From: Verrucomicrobiota bacterium
Lineage (GTDB): Bacteria; Verrucomicrobiota; Verrucomicrobiia; Limisphaerales; DSYF01
Reading direction: 5' to 3'
Length of the DNA: 64,000 bases
Assembly (NCBI GenBank): GCA_025457615.1
Contig: JALOTZ010000007.1
Span: forward strand, 1-64,000
The notes below the pieces were generated by a model. It ran no database searches. It was given only the letters and a program-made list of their open reading frames with translations, and was not told where the DNA came from. The translations under genes were made by a program, and so were the position numbers. Below, in pieces: positions 37,795-47,136 of this stretch. How positions within the stretch are numbered: position 1 is the first letter of the stretch; every line of letters begins with the position of its first letter.

Positions 37795-39126
37795 CTACTC
37801 ACCCGTCGCCTTGGGCTCCCGCAGCAGGCGCAACCGCGACACGCGGATCCCGTCCACCGCCTCCACCCGCAGGCGCCATTCGCCCACGGTCAGGGCGTCC
37901 CCGGCCTTGGGGAAGCCGCCCAACCGCCGGGTGACGTAGCCGCTGACGGTGGTGAGATCCTCGGCTTCGATCCGTTCTCCCACGATGTCCTCCAGTTCAT
38001 GGAGGGGCAGGAGTCCGGAGGCCTCCCAGAGGTTCGGGCCCATGGGCACCAGCAGCGGTTTTTCCTGATCGAACTCGTCCTGGATCTGTCCCACCAACTC
38101 CTCGAGGATGTTCTCCAGCGTCACCAACCCCTGTGTGCCCCCGTATTCGTCCACCACCAGCGCCATGTGCAGTTTCTGGTCCAGGAACAACTGGAGCAGG
38201 CGTTCGAGGCGGGCGGTTTCCGGCACGTAGATCAGCTTGCGCGCCGCCGCCAGCAGATCGCGTCCGGTCCGGGCTTTGTGGCGCAACCCGTAGAGGTCCT
38301 TGATGTGCACCGCCGCCAGGGAGCGGTCCACATCGCCGGCCTCGCACAGGGGAAATCTCGAGTAGCGCGTGCTCTCCGCCAGTTCGAGGCAGTCGCTGAT
38401 GGGGGCGTCGGCATCCAGGCCGGTGATTTCCTGCCGGGGACGCATCACGTCGCGCACGATGCGCCGTCTCAGGTCCAGCGCGTTGACCACGATCTCGCGG
38501 CCCAGGGCCGATCCGCCGCTGCGCCGCTGGGTTTCGGCGAAGAGGAGCCGGAGTTCCTCCTCGGAGTGGCCCCCTTCGCGTTCGGACGATTCCTCGAGTC
38601 CAGCCTGTTTCAGCAGCCATTGGGACGTGCGATTGAGGACGAAGACGAACGGGTAGGAGAGGTGGTAGAACCAAAGCAGCGGATAGGCGATCCACAGGCT
38701 GACGTGGAGGGGTTTCTGGATGGCCAGCATCTTGGGCGCCTGCTCCCCGGCGCTGATGTGGAGGAAGGTGATGACGGAGAAGCCCACCGCAAAGGCCAGG
38801 CCTTCGCGCACGTGCGGATCCTCGACCTGGAACGCGTTGAACAGCGGGGCCAGCAGCGCGCTGAACACCGGCTCGCCAATCCAACCCAGCGCCAGGCTGG
38901 CCAGGGTGATGCCCAGTTGCGCCGCGCTGAGGAAGGCGTCCAGCCGATGCAAGATGAACCGGGCCACACCCGCCCGCCGGTTGCCGTCGCGCAGAAGCGG
39001 GTTCAGCTGCGTATCGCGCACCTTGACCAGCGCGAATTCGGCCGCCACGAAAAAGCCGTTCATCGACACCAGGGCGACGACCGCAATGATCCTCCAGGCC
39101 ATCGAAATGGCGGCGGCGAGTTCCAT
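37795..39126 (-). CDS. CNNM/CBS-pair/CorC_HlyC-type transporter protein (HlyC/CorC family)
   Basis: MNGFFVAAEFALVKVRDTQL, VMRPRQEITGLD, ALVVDEYGGTQGLVTLENILEELVGQIQDEFD. Confidence 0.85.
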   Translation of the reverse strand: MELAAAISMAWRIIAVVALVSMNGFFVAAEFALVKVRDTQLNPLLRDGNRRAGVARFILHRLDAFLSAAQLGITLASLALGWIGEPVFSALLAPLFNAFQVEDPHVREGLAFAVGFSVITFLHISAGEQAPKMLAIQKPLHVSLWIAYPLLWFYHLSYPFVFVLNRTSQWLLKQAGLEESSEREGGHSEEELRLLFAETQRRSGGSALGREIVVNALDLRRRIVRDVMRPRQEITGLDADAPISDCLELAESTRYSRFPLCEAGDVDRSLAAVHIKDLYGLRHKARTGRDLLAAARKLIYVPETARLERLLQLFLDQKLHMALVVDEYGGTQGLVTLENILEELVGQIQDEFDQEKPLLVPMGPNLWEASGLLPLHELEDIVGERIEAEDLTTVSGYVTRRLGGFPKAGDALTVGEWRLRVEAVDGIRVSRLRLLREPKATGE

Positions 39127-39128
39127 GG

Positions 39129-40121
39129 TTAGAAGCTGACCTCCCCAAAGATGCGCTTGAGCACGTCCTGCATGGACAGCAGTCCCAACTCCCGCTGATC
39201 CCGTCCCACGACCACCACCAGTTGCTGTCCCGTCCGCCGCATCCGCCGCAAGGCCCGCTCGACCGGCAGGTTTTCGTCCACAAACACGGCGGGTTTGACG
39301 AACCGGGCGATGGACGCCGCCGGATCGAGATCGTCCCGGTACACGACCTGGTCCAGGTCCAGCATGCCGGCGATGCGACGTTGTTTGCCCTGGACATCCC
39401 ACACGGGGAAGCGGCTGATGCCCTGGTCGCGCACCCGTTGAAAGACCTCGGACAGGGGCGTGTCCATGTTCAGCGTCACCGCCAGCTGCATGGGCTTCAT
39501 CAACTGCCGCGCCGTCACGGCGTGGAGGTCCATGACGCGGTTGATGAGGAGCCGTTCATCCGAGGTGAAGCCGCGGGCGGATTCCTCGAGGATCACCCGC
39601 AGTTCCTCGCGGTTGCCGAAGAGTTGTCCGGACAAGGCCGGTTCCTGTCGCAGGCCCAGGAGGAGGCTGGCGCCCAGCTCCACGCACCGGACCAGGGGTC
39701 GCAGCCCGATGTGGACCCAGCGGACCGGTCCGGCGAACAGGGTGCAGAAGCGGTTGGGCGCCTGGCGGAACAGGGTCTTGGGCAGGAGATCGCAGAGGGT
39801 GTAAAAGGCGTACACCACCAGCGCAAAGGCTCCCCAGAGCGCCACGGGCCATTGCCTCAGTTGGGATTCCAGCACCATGAGAATCCAGACCAGGATGTAG
39901 AAATTGACCAGCGTGTTGCCGATGAACAGCGTCCAGAGGAATTGCTCCGGGTTGTTCAGGAACTTCATCAGCCGGATGGCGGTCTTGTGCCCCGTCCGGG
40001 CCTGCTGCCGCAGCCGGACCCGGTTGAGCGCAAACACACCCGCCTCCATCCCCGAGAGCACAAACGAGAGCCCGAGGCAGAGCGTCCATCCCGCCCAGAT
40101 CAGTGTGTCCGCCTGGTTCAT
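39129..40121 (-). CDS. CNNM/CBS domain protein lacking C-terminal CorC_HlyC domain
   Basis: SGMEAGVFALNRVRLRQQA, MKPMQLAVTLNMDTPLSEVFQRV; ends after second CBS. Confidence 0.8.
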   Translation of the reverse strand: MNQADTLIWAGWTLCLGLSFVLSGMEAGVFALNRVRLRQQARTGHKTAIRLMKFLNNPEQFLWTLFIGNTLVNFYILVWILMVLESQLRQWPVALWGAFALVVYAFYTLCDLLPKTLFRQAPNRFCTLFAGPVRWVHIGLRPLVRCVELGASLLLGLRQEPALSGQLFGNREELRVILEESARGFTSDERLLINRVMDLHAVTARQLMKPMQLAVTLNMDTPLSEVFQRVRDQGISRFPVWDVQGKQRRIAGMLDLDQVVYRDDLDPAASIARFVKPAVFVDENLPVERALRRMRRTGQQLVVVVGRDQRELGLLSMQDVLKRIFGEVSF

Positions 40122-41350
40122 TTGACGCGTTCCACGATGAGTTCGCGCACCCGCCGCGCGTCGCAGGCACCCGCGGTGAGCCGCAGGCCGCGGAAGACCG
40201 CCGATTGTCCCTCGCTGGGCACCACCTCGAGCAGTTGCACCAGCAGTCCGCCCATGGTCTCCACTTCCTCGACCTCGCCCAGCGCCGGATAGCTGCGCCG
40301 GAAATCATCAATCCGCATCGCGCCATGCAGCCGCCAGCGATCCGGCCCCAGCGGCTCCAGCCAGACGCGATCCTCCGCGGCGTCATCCCGGGCTGCGCCC
40401 ACGACTTCCTTGAGGATATCCTCCAGGGTGACAATGCCGGCTGTGCCGCCGAACTCGTCGAGCACGATCGCCATGCCGCGCTGCTGGCGCTGCAGGCTGC
40501 GCAGCAGTTGCAGCAGATTCATGGATTCGGGAACAAAGGAGGGGAACTCGATCACGTCCGCCAGGTCCGTGGCGGGATCCAGCAGCAGGGCACGCGTGTT
40601 GAGCACCCCGACAATGGTGTCTTCGTTCTCATCGTACATGGGCAGCCGGCGGTGGCGGAACCGGCGGGCGGCCTGCAGCATTTCCTCGACCGACAAGTCG
40701 TCCGGGATGCAGGCCATCTGGGAGCGGGGCCGCATTACATCCCTGGCGGTACGGCGGTCCAGGCTCATCACCTCGAGGATGATTTCCTTTTCCGATTGTT
40801 CGAGCGTGCCCTGTTGCTGGGCCCACTCGAGCAACTCCTGATACTCCGGGTCGTTGAGATGCCGTTGCGAGTCCGCGCTGCGCGCCAGGAAGGGCTTGAG
40901 CAGCAACGCATCAAACCGCTGTGAGACCCGGCGCAAGGGCAGGGTCAGCCGGTGCGCGAACTCGAGGGGAGCGGCCACGCGCGCGGACCAAACGGCGGGC
41001 CGCCGCACGGCCAGGGTCTTGGGCACCAGCTCGCAGAAGAAGATCAGGAAGATCAGCAGCCCGGCGATGGCGGGTTGAAACGGCCAGTGCCCGTTCAGGG
41101 CCATCCAGGTCACCGTGGCCAGCAAGGTGGCAAAGGCGGTGGTGTTGCCCAACACCATCGTGGCCAGCAGCTCCTGCGGTTGCGAAAGCAACCGGGTGAT
41201 CCGCTCCCCGTGCCTCGGGGATTCCTGGCAAAGATGCTGCAATTGCCAGCGCCCCAGGGAAAACAGGGCGGTCTCCGCTGCCGAACAGAAAAAACTCACC
41301 CCGGCAGGGAGGATCATCAGCAACCACGCTGGCCAGAGCATTGAGTCCAT
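40118..41350 (-). CDS. CNNM/CBS-pair/CorC_HlyC-type protein
   Basis: FFCSAAETALFSLGRWQL, VMRPRSQMACIPDDLSVEE, AIVLDEFGGTAGIVTLEDILKEVVG. Confidence 0.85.
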   Translation of the reverse strand: MDSMLWPAWLLMILPAGVSFFCSAAETALFSLGRWQLQHLCQESPRHGERITRLLSQPQELLATMVLGNTTAFATLLATVTWMALNGHWPFQPAIAGLLIFLIFFCELVPKTLAVRRPAVWSARVAAPLEFAHRLTLPLRRVSQRFDALLLKPFLARSADSQRHLNDPEYQELLEWAQQQGTLEQSEKEIILEVMSLDRRTARDVMRPRSQMACIPDDLSVEEMLQAARRFRHRRLPMYDENEDTIVGVLNTRALLLDPATDLADVIEFPSFVPESMNLLQLLRSLQRQQRGMAIVLDEFGGTAGIVTLEDILKEVVGAARDDAAEDRVWLEPLGPDRWRLHGAMRIDDFRRSYPALGEVEEVETMGGLLVQLLEVVPSEGQSAVFRGLRLTAGACDARRVRELIVERVK

Positions 41351-41421
41351 CCGTGCCGAGTATGCGCCAGACGCTCCCGGGGCAAAAGCAAAACCAGTCA
41401 GGCAGCCGGCAGGGGGTGCAG

Positions 41422-41576
41422 CTTGATACTGCCCTCGCACGTAATCCTGGCTTCTCACGGGGGCGCGGCATTCATGCCGCTTCAGCATTCGCCAGCCCGC
41501 GGAACCAGCGTTTCATCGCGTGCCCTTCAGACGTTGAGGCGGCCTGAAGGCCGCGCTCGGGGGGCAGTGTCCAGAT
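41422..41576. repeat. MITE-like repeat (family C copy 1)
   Basis: ~150 bp nearly identical interior to 60958..61108; degenerate termini CTTGATACTGCCC ... GGGCAGTGTCCAGATG. Confidence 0.8.
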
Positions 41577-41713
41577 GCACTCCCGGGAGGCGCGTCGCCC
41601 GGCGCGCGGCTCCGTGAGCCGCAGCGTGGGCGCCGGTGCGGGTGGGCCTCGGATTGGAGGCAGGTTTCTGGAGGGTCGGGGCTGCGGCAGTTGCCGACTC
41701 GCGGTCCGAAGGC

Positions 41714-43021
41714 TCAGTTCAACGCCACCCCGCGCCGGACGTAGGTGGGCATGTCGAGGTCTTCGCCGTGGAGGACCGTGGGTTCGCCCTTCTCAAAGCG
41801 ACCTTTGGAAACGACTTCCAACGGCAACTGGCCTTGGCGCAGGCGGGCCGACGTCTTGCGTCGGCTACCCCGCCGGGCGGCCGCCTGGGGCAGGCGATCC
41901 AGCGGAATGTCGGGAGGCGGCGGCACAAAGCGTGGATGGGCCGTGCGCGGCGCTTCCTCAGGACTGAGCAGGCGCGGGAACAGTTCATCGGATTCCTCGT
42001 CGGCGGTGCCGGCGGGGCGGCTGACGGTCTCGGCCGGTGCCGCGGCTTCCCTGTGCCCCCGGGGGCGGCACGCGGCAATGACCGTCACGGAGACCCGCGA
42101 GGCGAACTCGTCCGAGAGAGCCACGCCCATGGCCACGCGGGCCCGGGGACAGCTCCCGCTGAGTTCGGACATCAGGCGGTTGATGTCCGCCATGCTGAGC
42201 TCGGGTCCGCTCACCACGCTGACCAGGACGGCTTCCGCCCCTTCGAGGCCGCGGCCTTCCTCCAGCAAAGGATGCGCCCGGAGACGTTCGAGGACCTGGG
42301 CGATGCGTTCGGCGCCGGATCCCTCGGCCACGGCGAAGAGGTTCTCGGAATGCCGATCCTTGAGCGCGACCGCGAGATCTTCAAAGGTCAGTTCCATCGG
42401 ACCCTTGAGCCGGATCAGGCGCCAGACGGCCTGCGCGCCCTCGGCGAGCAACGCCCCGGCCTTGTCAAAGGTGGTGGCCACGCTGGAGTGCTCGTCAATG
42501 AGTTTGAGGATCTTCTGGTTGGGCAGGCAGATGACGGCGTCCGCGGCGGCTTTCAGCGCTTCGAGTCCGCGGGCCGCATTCAGACTGCGCGTGTCGCCTT
42601 CGCACTCGAACGGCAGCACGACGAATCCGGCCACCAGCGCTCCGGCCTGCCGGGCCACGCGGGCGATCACGGGGCTGACCCCGGTGCCTGTGCCGCCACC
42701 CAGGCCGGCGATCACGAACACGATCTCCGCGTCCTGGCACAAGGGCTTGAGCTTGGACAGGTTTTCCTCGGCCGCCTTGGCGCCCCGCACCGGATCGCCC
42801 CCGGTGCCCAGTCCCCGGAGGCGCTTGGATTCGAGCAACAGCTTTTCCCCCGCCAAGCTGGTGGCCAGCAAGGCCGCATCCGTGGACACGGCCGCCAAGT
42901 GCGCCTGATCCAGGCCTGCCTGGATGAGGCGGTTCAGGATGGAGAGGCCGGCGCCGCCCACGCCGATGATTTTGATCCGGGGAACCCCGGGAGGGGCGGT
43001 GTGGTCCAATGGATTGTCCAT
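41714..43021 (-). CDS. ftsZ: Cell division protein FtsZ (divergent)
   Basis: IKIIGVGGAGLSILNRL, AGLGGGTGTGVSPVIA tubulin signature, C-terminal DLDMPTYVRRGVALN. Confidence 0.92.
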   Translation of the reverse strand: MDNPLDHTAPPGVPRIKIIGVGGAGLSILNRLIQAGLDQAHLAAVSTDAALLATSLAGEKLLLESKRLRGLGTGGDPVRGAKAAEENLSKLKPLCQDAEIVFVIAGLGGGTGTGVSPVIARVARQAGALVAGFVVLPFECEGDTRSLNAARGLEALKAAADAVICLPNQKILKLIDEHSSVATTFDKAGALLAEGAQAVWRLIRLKGPMELTFEDLAVALKDRHSENLFAVAEGSGAERIAQVLERLRAHPLLEEGRGLEGAEAVLVSVVSGPELSMADINRLMSELSGSCPRARVAMGVALSDEFASRVSVTVIAACRPRGHREAAAPAETVSRPAGTADEESDELFPRLLSPEEAPRTAHPRFVPPPPDIPLDRLPQAAARRGSRRKTSARLRQGQLPLEVVSKGRFEKGEPTVLHGEDLDMPTYVRRGVALN

Positions 43022-43044
43022 GATCGTGCGGTTTGCTTTTGAGT

Positions 43045-44256
43045 TTAACGGAACCACTTTCCAAGCGGACCCAGGATTCCCCCGGCCCGCGCCCGGCCGG
43101 TGGCGCGGCGCTTCTGCTGGAAGGATCCAAACTTCACCAGGCCGATCGGGGTCGCGAACTCGGGCTGGTCCAGCGCGGACCGCAATCCGCTGATGGAGCT
43201 GGTGCGTCCGACATAGGCCGGGATTTCGAACACCTGCGTCGCCAGTTCGGCGATGCGTGGGATGCGGGCTCCGCCTCCGCACAGGAACACGCCCGTGCGG
43301 ACGCGATCCGCGTGGTTGGAGTCCTGGACGTCGGCGGCCACGAGCTGGAGGATTTCCTCGACGCGCATGGACATGATCCGCAGCAGATGCCGGCGGTGGA
43401 CGAGGCGAGGCGACATGCCCACCCCGCCGGGCAGGGTCAGCTCCACATCGGATTCCTCGGCGATGGCGCCGCCGTGCTCCAGCTTCAACTGCTCCGCCCG
43501 TCCGAGCGGCACCTTGAGCCCGTAAGCCAGATCGTTGGAGATGTGATCTCCCCCCACGGCCAGCACCCCGGTGTGCTTGATGACGCCGTCCGCATACAGG
43601 GCGTACTCCGTGGTGCCGCCCCCCAGGTCGATGACGAGCGCCCCGAGTTCCTTCTGCTCGGCACTGAGCAGGGAGAGGGAGGAGGCCAGTCCGCTGAACA
43701 CCACCGCGTCCACCTCCAACTGGAGCCCCTTGACCACGCGCACGGGGTTTTGCAGGCGGTTCAGGTTGCCGTGCACCACATGCACCTCCACCTCGAGCCG
43801 TGCCCCCAACATGCCGGTCGGATCACTAATCCCGTCCTGGCCGTCCACGCTGAAGTTCTGTCGGATGGCATGGACGACGGCGTTTTCGGCGGGCAGGTTG
43901 ATGGCCTTGGCGTTCTTGACGGCGTCTTCGAGATCCTCCGGACAGATTTCCCGGTCTTCGGCATAGACCGGATGAACGCCGCGGTTGGTGAATCCGCGGA
44001 GGTGTCCGCCGGTGACGGCCAGATGGACGCTGCGGATCTCGACATCGGCCATCTGCTCGGCCTCGACGATGGCGTTGCGGACGTCCTCCTCGGCCTGGGC
44101 GGTGTCAATGATTTCGCCCTTGCGCACCCCGCGGGACCGGGCCTGGCCCACGCCGATGATATTGAGAGCTCCCTCGCCACCCAACTCCCCCACCACGGCA
44201 CAGACCTTCGAGGTTCCGATTTCCAGGCCCACAATGATGGATGATGAATCAAACAT
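43045..44256 (-). CDS. ftsA: Cell division protein FtsA
   Basis: IIVGLEIGTSKVCAVVGEL, VIDLGGGTTEYALYADG, CGGGARIPRI. Confidence 0.93.
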   Translation of the reverse strand: MFDSSSIIVGLEIGTSKVCAVVGELGGEGALNIIGVGQARSRGVRKGEIIDTAQAEEDVRNAIVEAEQMADVEIRSVHLAVTGGHLRGFTNRGVHPVYAEDREICPEDLEDAVKNAKAINLPAENAVVHAIRQNFSVDGQDGISDPTGMLGARLEVEVHVVHGNLNRLQNPVRVVKGLQLEVDAVVFSGLASSLSLLSAEQKELGALVIDLGGGTTEYALYADGVIKHTGVLAVGGDHISNDLAYGLKVPLGRAEQLKLEHGGAIAEESDVELTLPGGVGMSPRLVHRRHLLRIMSMRVEEILQLVAADVQDSNHADRVRTGVFLCGGGARIPRIAELATQVFEIPAYVGRTSSISGLRSALDQPEFATPIGLVKFGSFQQKRRATGRARAGGILGPLGKWFR

Positions 44257-44285
44257 GATAGGTTCCAGTCCGTCTCGCGCCGGCT

Positions 44286-45209
44286 TCAGGTGGAGCGCCC
44301 GGCGGGCGCGGCGTCCGAATCCATCCACCGCACCGGGACGTTGTTTTTGACCGCCAGATCCAGGCTGAGGATCGTCTTGCGCATGCGCAGACTCTGTTCG
44401 TGAATCTCCTGCCAGCGCAACAACTGGGCGTCAAAGCCTTCGCACCCAAACGTGACCTGGGTTGCCGCATCCGTCTGGGCCACCAGCACGCCGGGTTCAC
44501 CGAGATCCACGCGGGTCAGACGCACCCGCGCGCCCATGCCGCTATGGTTGAACGCATCGATCAATCGCAACGCCGCCTGCAAGTGGCTCGACTCGACCCG
44601 CTGCCCCAGTCGCAGGTCGGTCGGCGAGACGCCGGTGAGGGCCGGGCAACTCTCCTGGGCTGGATCGGCGGGTCCCTGCCGCTGATTGGCTTCGAGGGGC
44701 AGCATGACTGCGCCCTCGCCATCCAGCAGCCAGCTCTGCACCACCAGTTCATTCCCTTCCCCCAGGCGCGGCAGGGAGACGCGCGCAATGGGTTTGCGCT
44801 CCATCACCCGGATGCGCAGGGTCCGCGGCAGCAGACGCTCGACCGAGACCGAATGGATGTTGGGGGCGAGTTCGAGGTTCGATTTCACGCGTTCCAGGTC
44901 CAACGCCATCAGGTTCTGGCCCGTTTGCACTCCGCTCCAGCGAGCCAGTTGATCGACGGCGATCCGTCCGTCCGTGTGCACCTCCAGCACTTCAATGGCG
45001 AAGGCCCGGTTTTCGTACACCAGCCGGTTCAGCAGCCACTCGCCCGAACGCCACAACACGTAGAGCGTGAACACGGTCCCCAACAGCACGCCCAGCATGA
45101 CCACCAGGCCCCGGGCGCGCATGGCCCGGACATGCTCCGACCGCAACTTCACGTCGAGCACGTTGTGGCGCGCATGGCGCTTGTTTTGTTTTTTCTTCCG
45201 CCACCACAT
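44286..45209 (-). CDS. ftsQ: Cell division protein FtsQ (POTRA)
   Basis: N-terminal TM, FAIEVLEVHTDGRIAVDQLARWSGVQTGQNLMALDLERVKSNLELAPNIHSVSVERLLPRTLRIRVMERKPIA; position. Confidence 0.85.
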   Translation of the reverse strand: MWWRKKKQNKRHARHNVLDVKLRSEHVRAMRARGLVVMLGVLLGTVFTLYVLWRSGEWLLNRLVYENRAFAIEVLEVHTDGRIAVDQLARWSGVQTGQNLMALDLERVKSNLELAPNIHSVSVERLLPRTLRIRVMERKPIARVSLPRLGEGNELVVQSWLLDGEGAVMLPLEANQRQGPADPAQESCPALTGVSPTDLRLGQRVESSHLQAALRLIDAFNHSGMGARVRLTRVDLGEPGVLVAQTDAATQVTFGCEGFDAQLLRWQEIHEQSLRMRKTILSLDLAVKNNVPVRWMDSDAAPAGRST

Positions 45210-45235
45210 GGTTCAGGGCTCCGCTTTCATCCGGA

Positions 45236-46177
45236 TCAACGCGCCGCGGCCCAACCAGCGGCCGGACGGCGTTCCACCGCCCGCGCCAGCGCCAGTTCGA
45301 CCATCCGCGCGCACAAGGCGGCATAACCCAATCCCGCCGCCGCCGCCGCCTTGGGAAACAGGCTGGTCTCTGTCATGCCCGGCAGGGTGTTGATCTCCAG
45401 GACCGAGGGCGCCCCGGACGGGTCCACGATGACGTCCACGCGCGCATAGGGCCCGCCCCCCACCGCCTCGAACGCCGCCTGCCCCGCGGCCTGCACGGCG
45501 GCCGTCACGTCGGGGGAAAAGCGGGCCGGACAGAGGTATTCCGTGGCCCCGACGGTGTACTTGGACTGGTAATCATACACGCCGCTGTGGGGCCGCACCT
45601 CGACCACGGGCAGGACTTGATCATCCAGGATCCCCACCGTGCATTCACGTCCCTCGATGCGGCTTTCAAGCAGGGCGCGGGTGTCGTGTCGCAGACAATC
45701 CCGCAACGCGTCCTTCCATTGCCCGATGGTCCCGATGAAATGCAGTCCCACGCTGGACCCCTGGCAGACGGGTTTCAGCACCGCCGGTGGCTGCAGCTTC
45801 GCGGGCCAGGCCGCATCCGCGGAATCCACCACGGCGAAGGGCGGGGTGGGGACGCCTGCGGAAACCAGGTGTTCCTTGGTCAGCACCTTGTCAAAGGCCA
45901 CCCGGCTGGTTTCGACGCCGCATCCGGTATAAGGCACGCCGAGTGCCTCCAGTTGCGCCTGCACGGTGCCGTCCTCGCCATACGCGCCGTGCAAGGCCAG
46001 AAACGCGACCTCGGTTCCGGCGGGAAGATCCAAGGCCTTATCCCGGGGATCGATCTCGGTGACGGCATGTCCCAGCGACCGGAGCGCCGCCGCCACCGCC
46101 GCGCCCGATCGGAGCGACACCTCCCGTTCATCGCCGGGCCCGCCCCGCAGGACGGCGATTTGACGGCGCATGCTCAC
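45236..46177 (-). CDS. ddl: D-alanine--D-alanine ligase
   Basis: VLRGGPGDEREVSLRSGAAVAAAL, VLKPVCQGSSVGLHFI, EINTLPGMTETSLFPKAAAAAGL. Confidence 0.95.
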   Translation of the reverse strand: MSMRRQIAVLRGGPGDEREVSLRSGAAVAAALRSLGHAVTEIDPRDKALDLPAGTEVAFLALHGAYGEDGTVQAQLEALGVPYTGCGVETSRVAFDKVLTKEHLVSAGVPTPPFAVVDSADAAWPAKLQPPAVLKPVCQGSSVGLHFIGTIGQWKDALRDCLRHDTRALLESRIEGRECTVGILDDQVLPVVEVRPHSGVYDYQSKYTVGATEYLCPARFSPDVTAAVQAAGQAAFEAVGGGPYARVDVIVDPSGAPSVLEINTLPGMTETSLFPKAAAAAGLGYAALCARMVELALARAVERRPAAGWAAAR

Positions 46178-47136
46178 GCGCGCGGCGCCTCCTCGCCCAC
46201 GATCCGCACTTCAGTCTGCAGCTCGATGCCGCGTTCGGCGCGCGCGCGCCGCTGAATCTGGCCGATCAATTCCAAAACGTCCGACGCGGTGGCGTGTCCG
46301 TCGGTGACGATGAAATTGGCGTGCTCGAAGGAGACCATCGCTCCGCCCACGCGGGCGCCTTTCAGGCCGAGTTCGTCCACGAGTTGGCCGGCGGGAATGC
46401 CTGCCGGGTTCTTGAAGATGCATCCGGCGCTGGGGGCGGCGGGCTGCGAGGCCCAGCGCTTCTCGTTGAACGCCGCCATGCGCCGCTCGATGGCTCCCGG
46501 GTCACCCGGCTTTCCCTCGAGCAACGCCTCCACCACCACGCGCGTTTCCAGCATCGGACACGAACGATAGACCGGCTGCATGTCCTGCCCCGCCACCACG
46601 TGCGGACGGCCCTGCAGGTCGAGCAGCCGCACCTCGATCACCACGTCGAAGGAGGCCCCGCCGTGGGCGCCGGCATTCATGCGCAACGCCCCCCCCACGC
46701 TGCCCGGAATCCCCTCCAGGAACTCCAACCCGGCCAACCCGTTCCGCCGTGCTTCCACCGCCACGGTCTTCAGACGCGCTCCCGCGCCGCAGCGCAGACG
46801 GTTCCCCGCCACCTGCACCCGGCCGAACCAGGGTTGGCTCAGGCTGATCATCAGGCCGCGAATTCCCCCGTCCCGCACCAGCAGATTGGACCCGCGTCCG
46901 ATCACCATGACCGGCAGCGAGTGGTCCGAGGCAAAGCGGAGCGCGGTCGAGAGATCGGGTTCATCCGCAGGCTCGACCCAGAGGTCGGCCCGGCCGCCCA
47001 CGCGCAGGGTCGTGCGTCGCGCCAGGGGTTCGTTCTCGAGAACCACGCTGGTCGGGCTCAACACTTCGCGCAGGCCCGACGCCATCCCCGCGGGGGCGGA
47101 TACGGGGGCGGAGGCTTGGAGTTCCATCGTGGTCAT
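46174..47136 (-). CDS. murB: UDP-N-acetylmuramate dehydrogenase
   Basis: TTLRVGGRADLWVEP, GRGSNLLVRDGGIRGLMI, EGIPGSVGGALRMNAGAHG, PSAGCIFKNPAGIPAGQLVDELGLKG. Confidence 0.95.
   Translation of the reverse strand: MTTMELQASAPVSAPAGMASGLREVLSPTSVVLENEPLARRTTLRVGGRADLWVEPADEPDLSTALRFASDHSLPVMVIGRGSNLLVRDGGIRGLMISLSQPWFGRVQVAGNRLRCGAGARLKTVAVEARRNGLAGLEFLEGIPGSVGGALRMNAGAHGGASFDVVIEVRLLDLQGRPHVVAGQDMQPVYRSCPMLETRVVVEALLEGKPGDPGAIERRMAAFNEKRWASQPAAPSAGCIFKNPAGIPAGQLVDELGLKGARVGGAMVSFEHANFIVTDGHATASDVLELIGQIQRRARAERGIELQTEVRIVGEEAPRA

Noticed and set aside
45236-46177. MurC-Ddl fusion (as in Chlamydia)
   Set aside because: ORF length and motifs fit a stand-alone Ddl only; no Mur ligase P-loop present.
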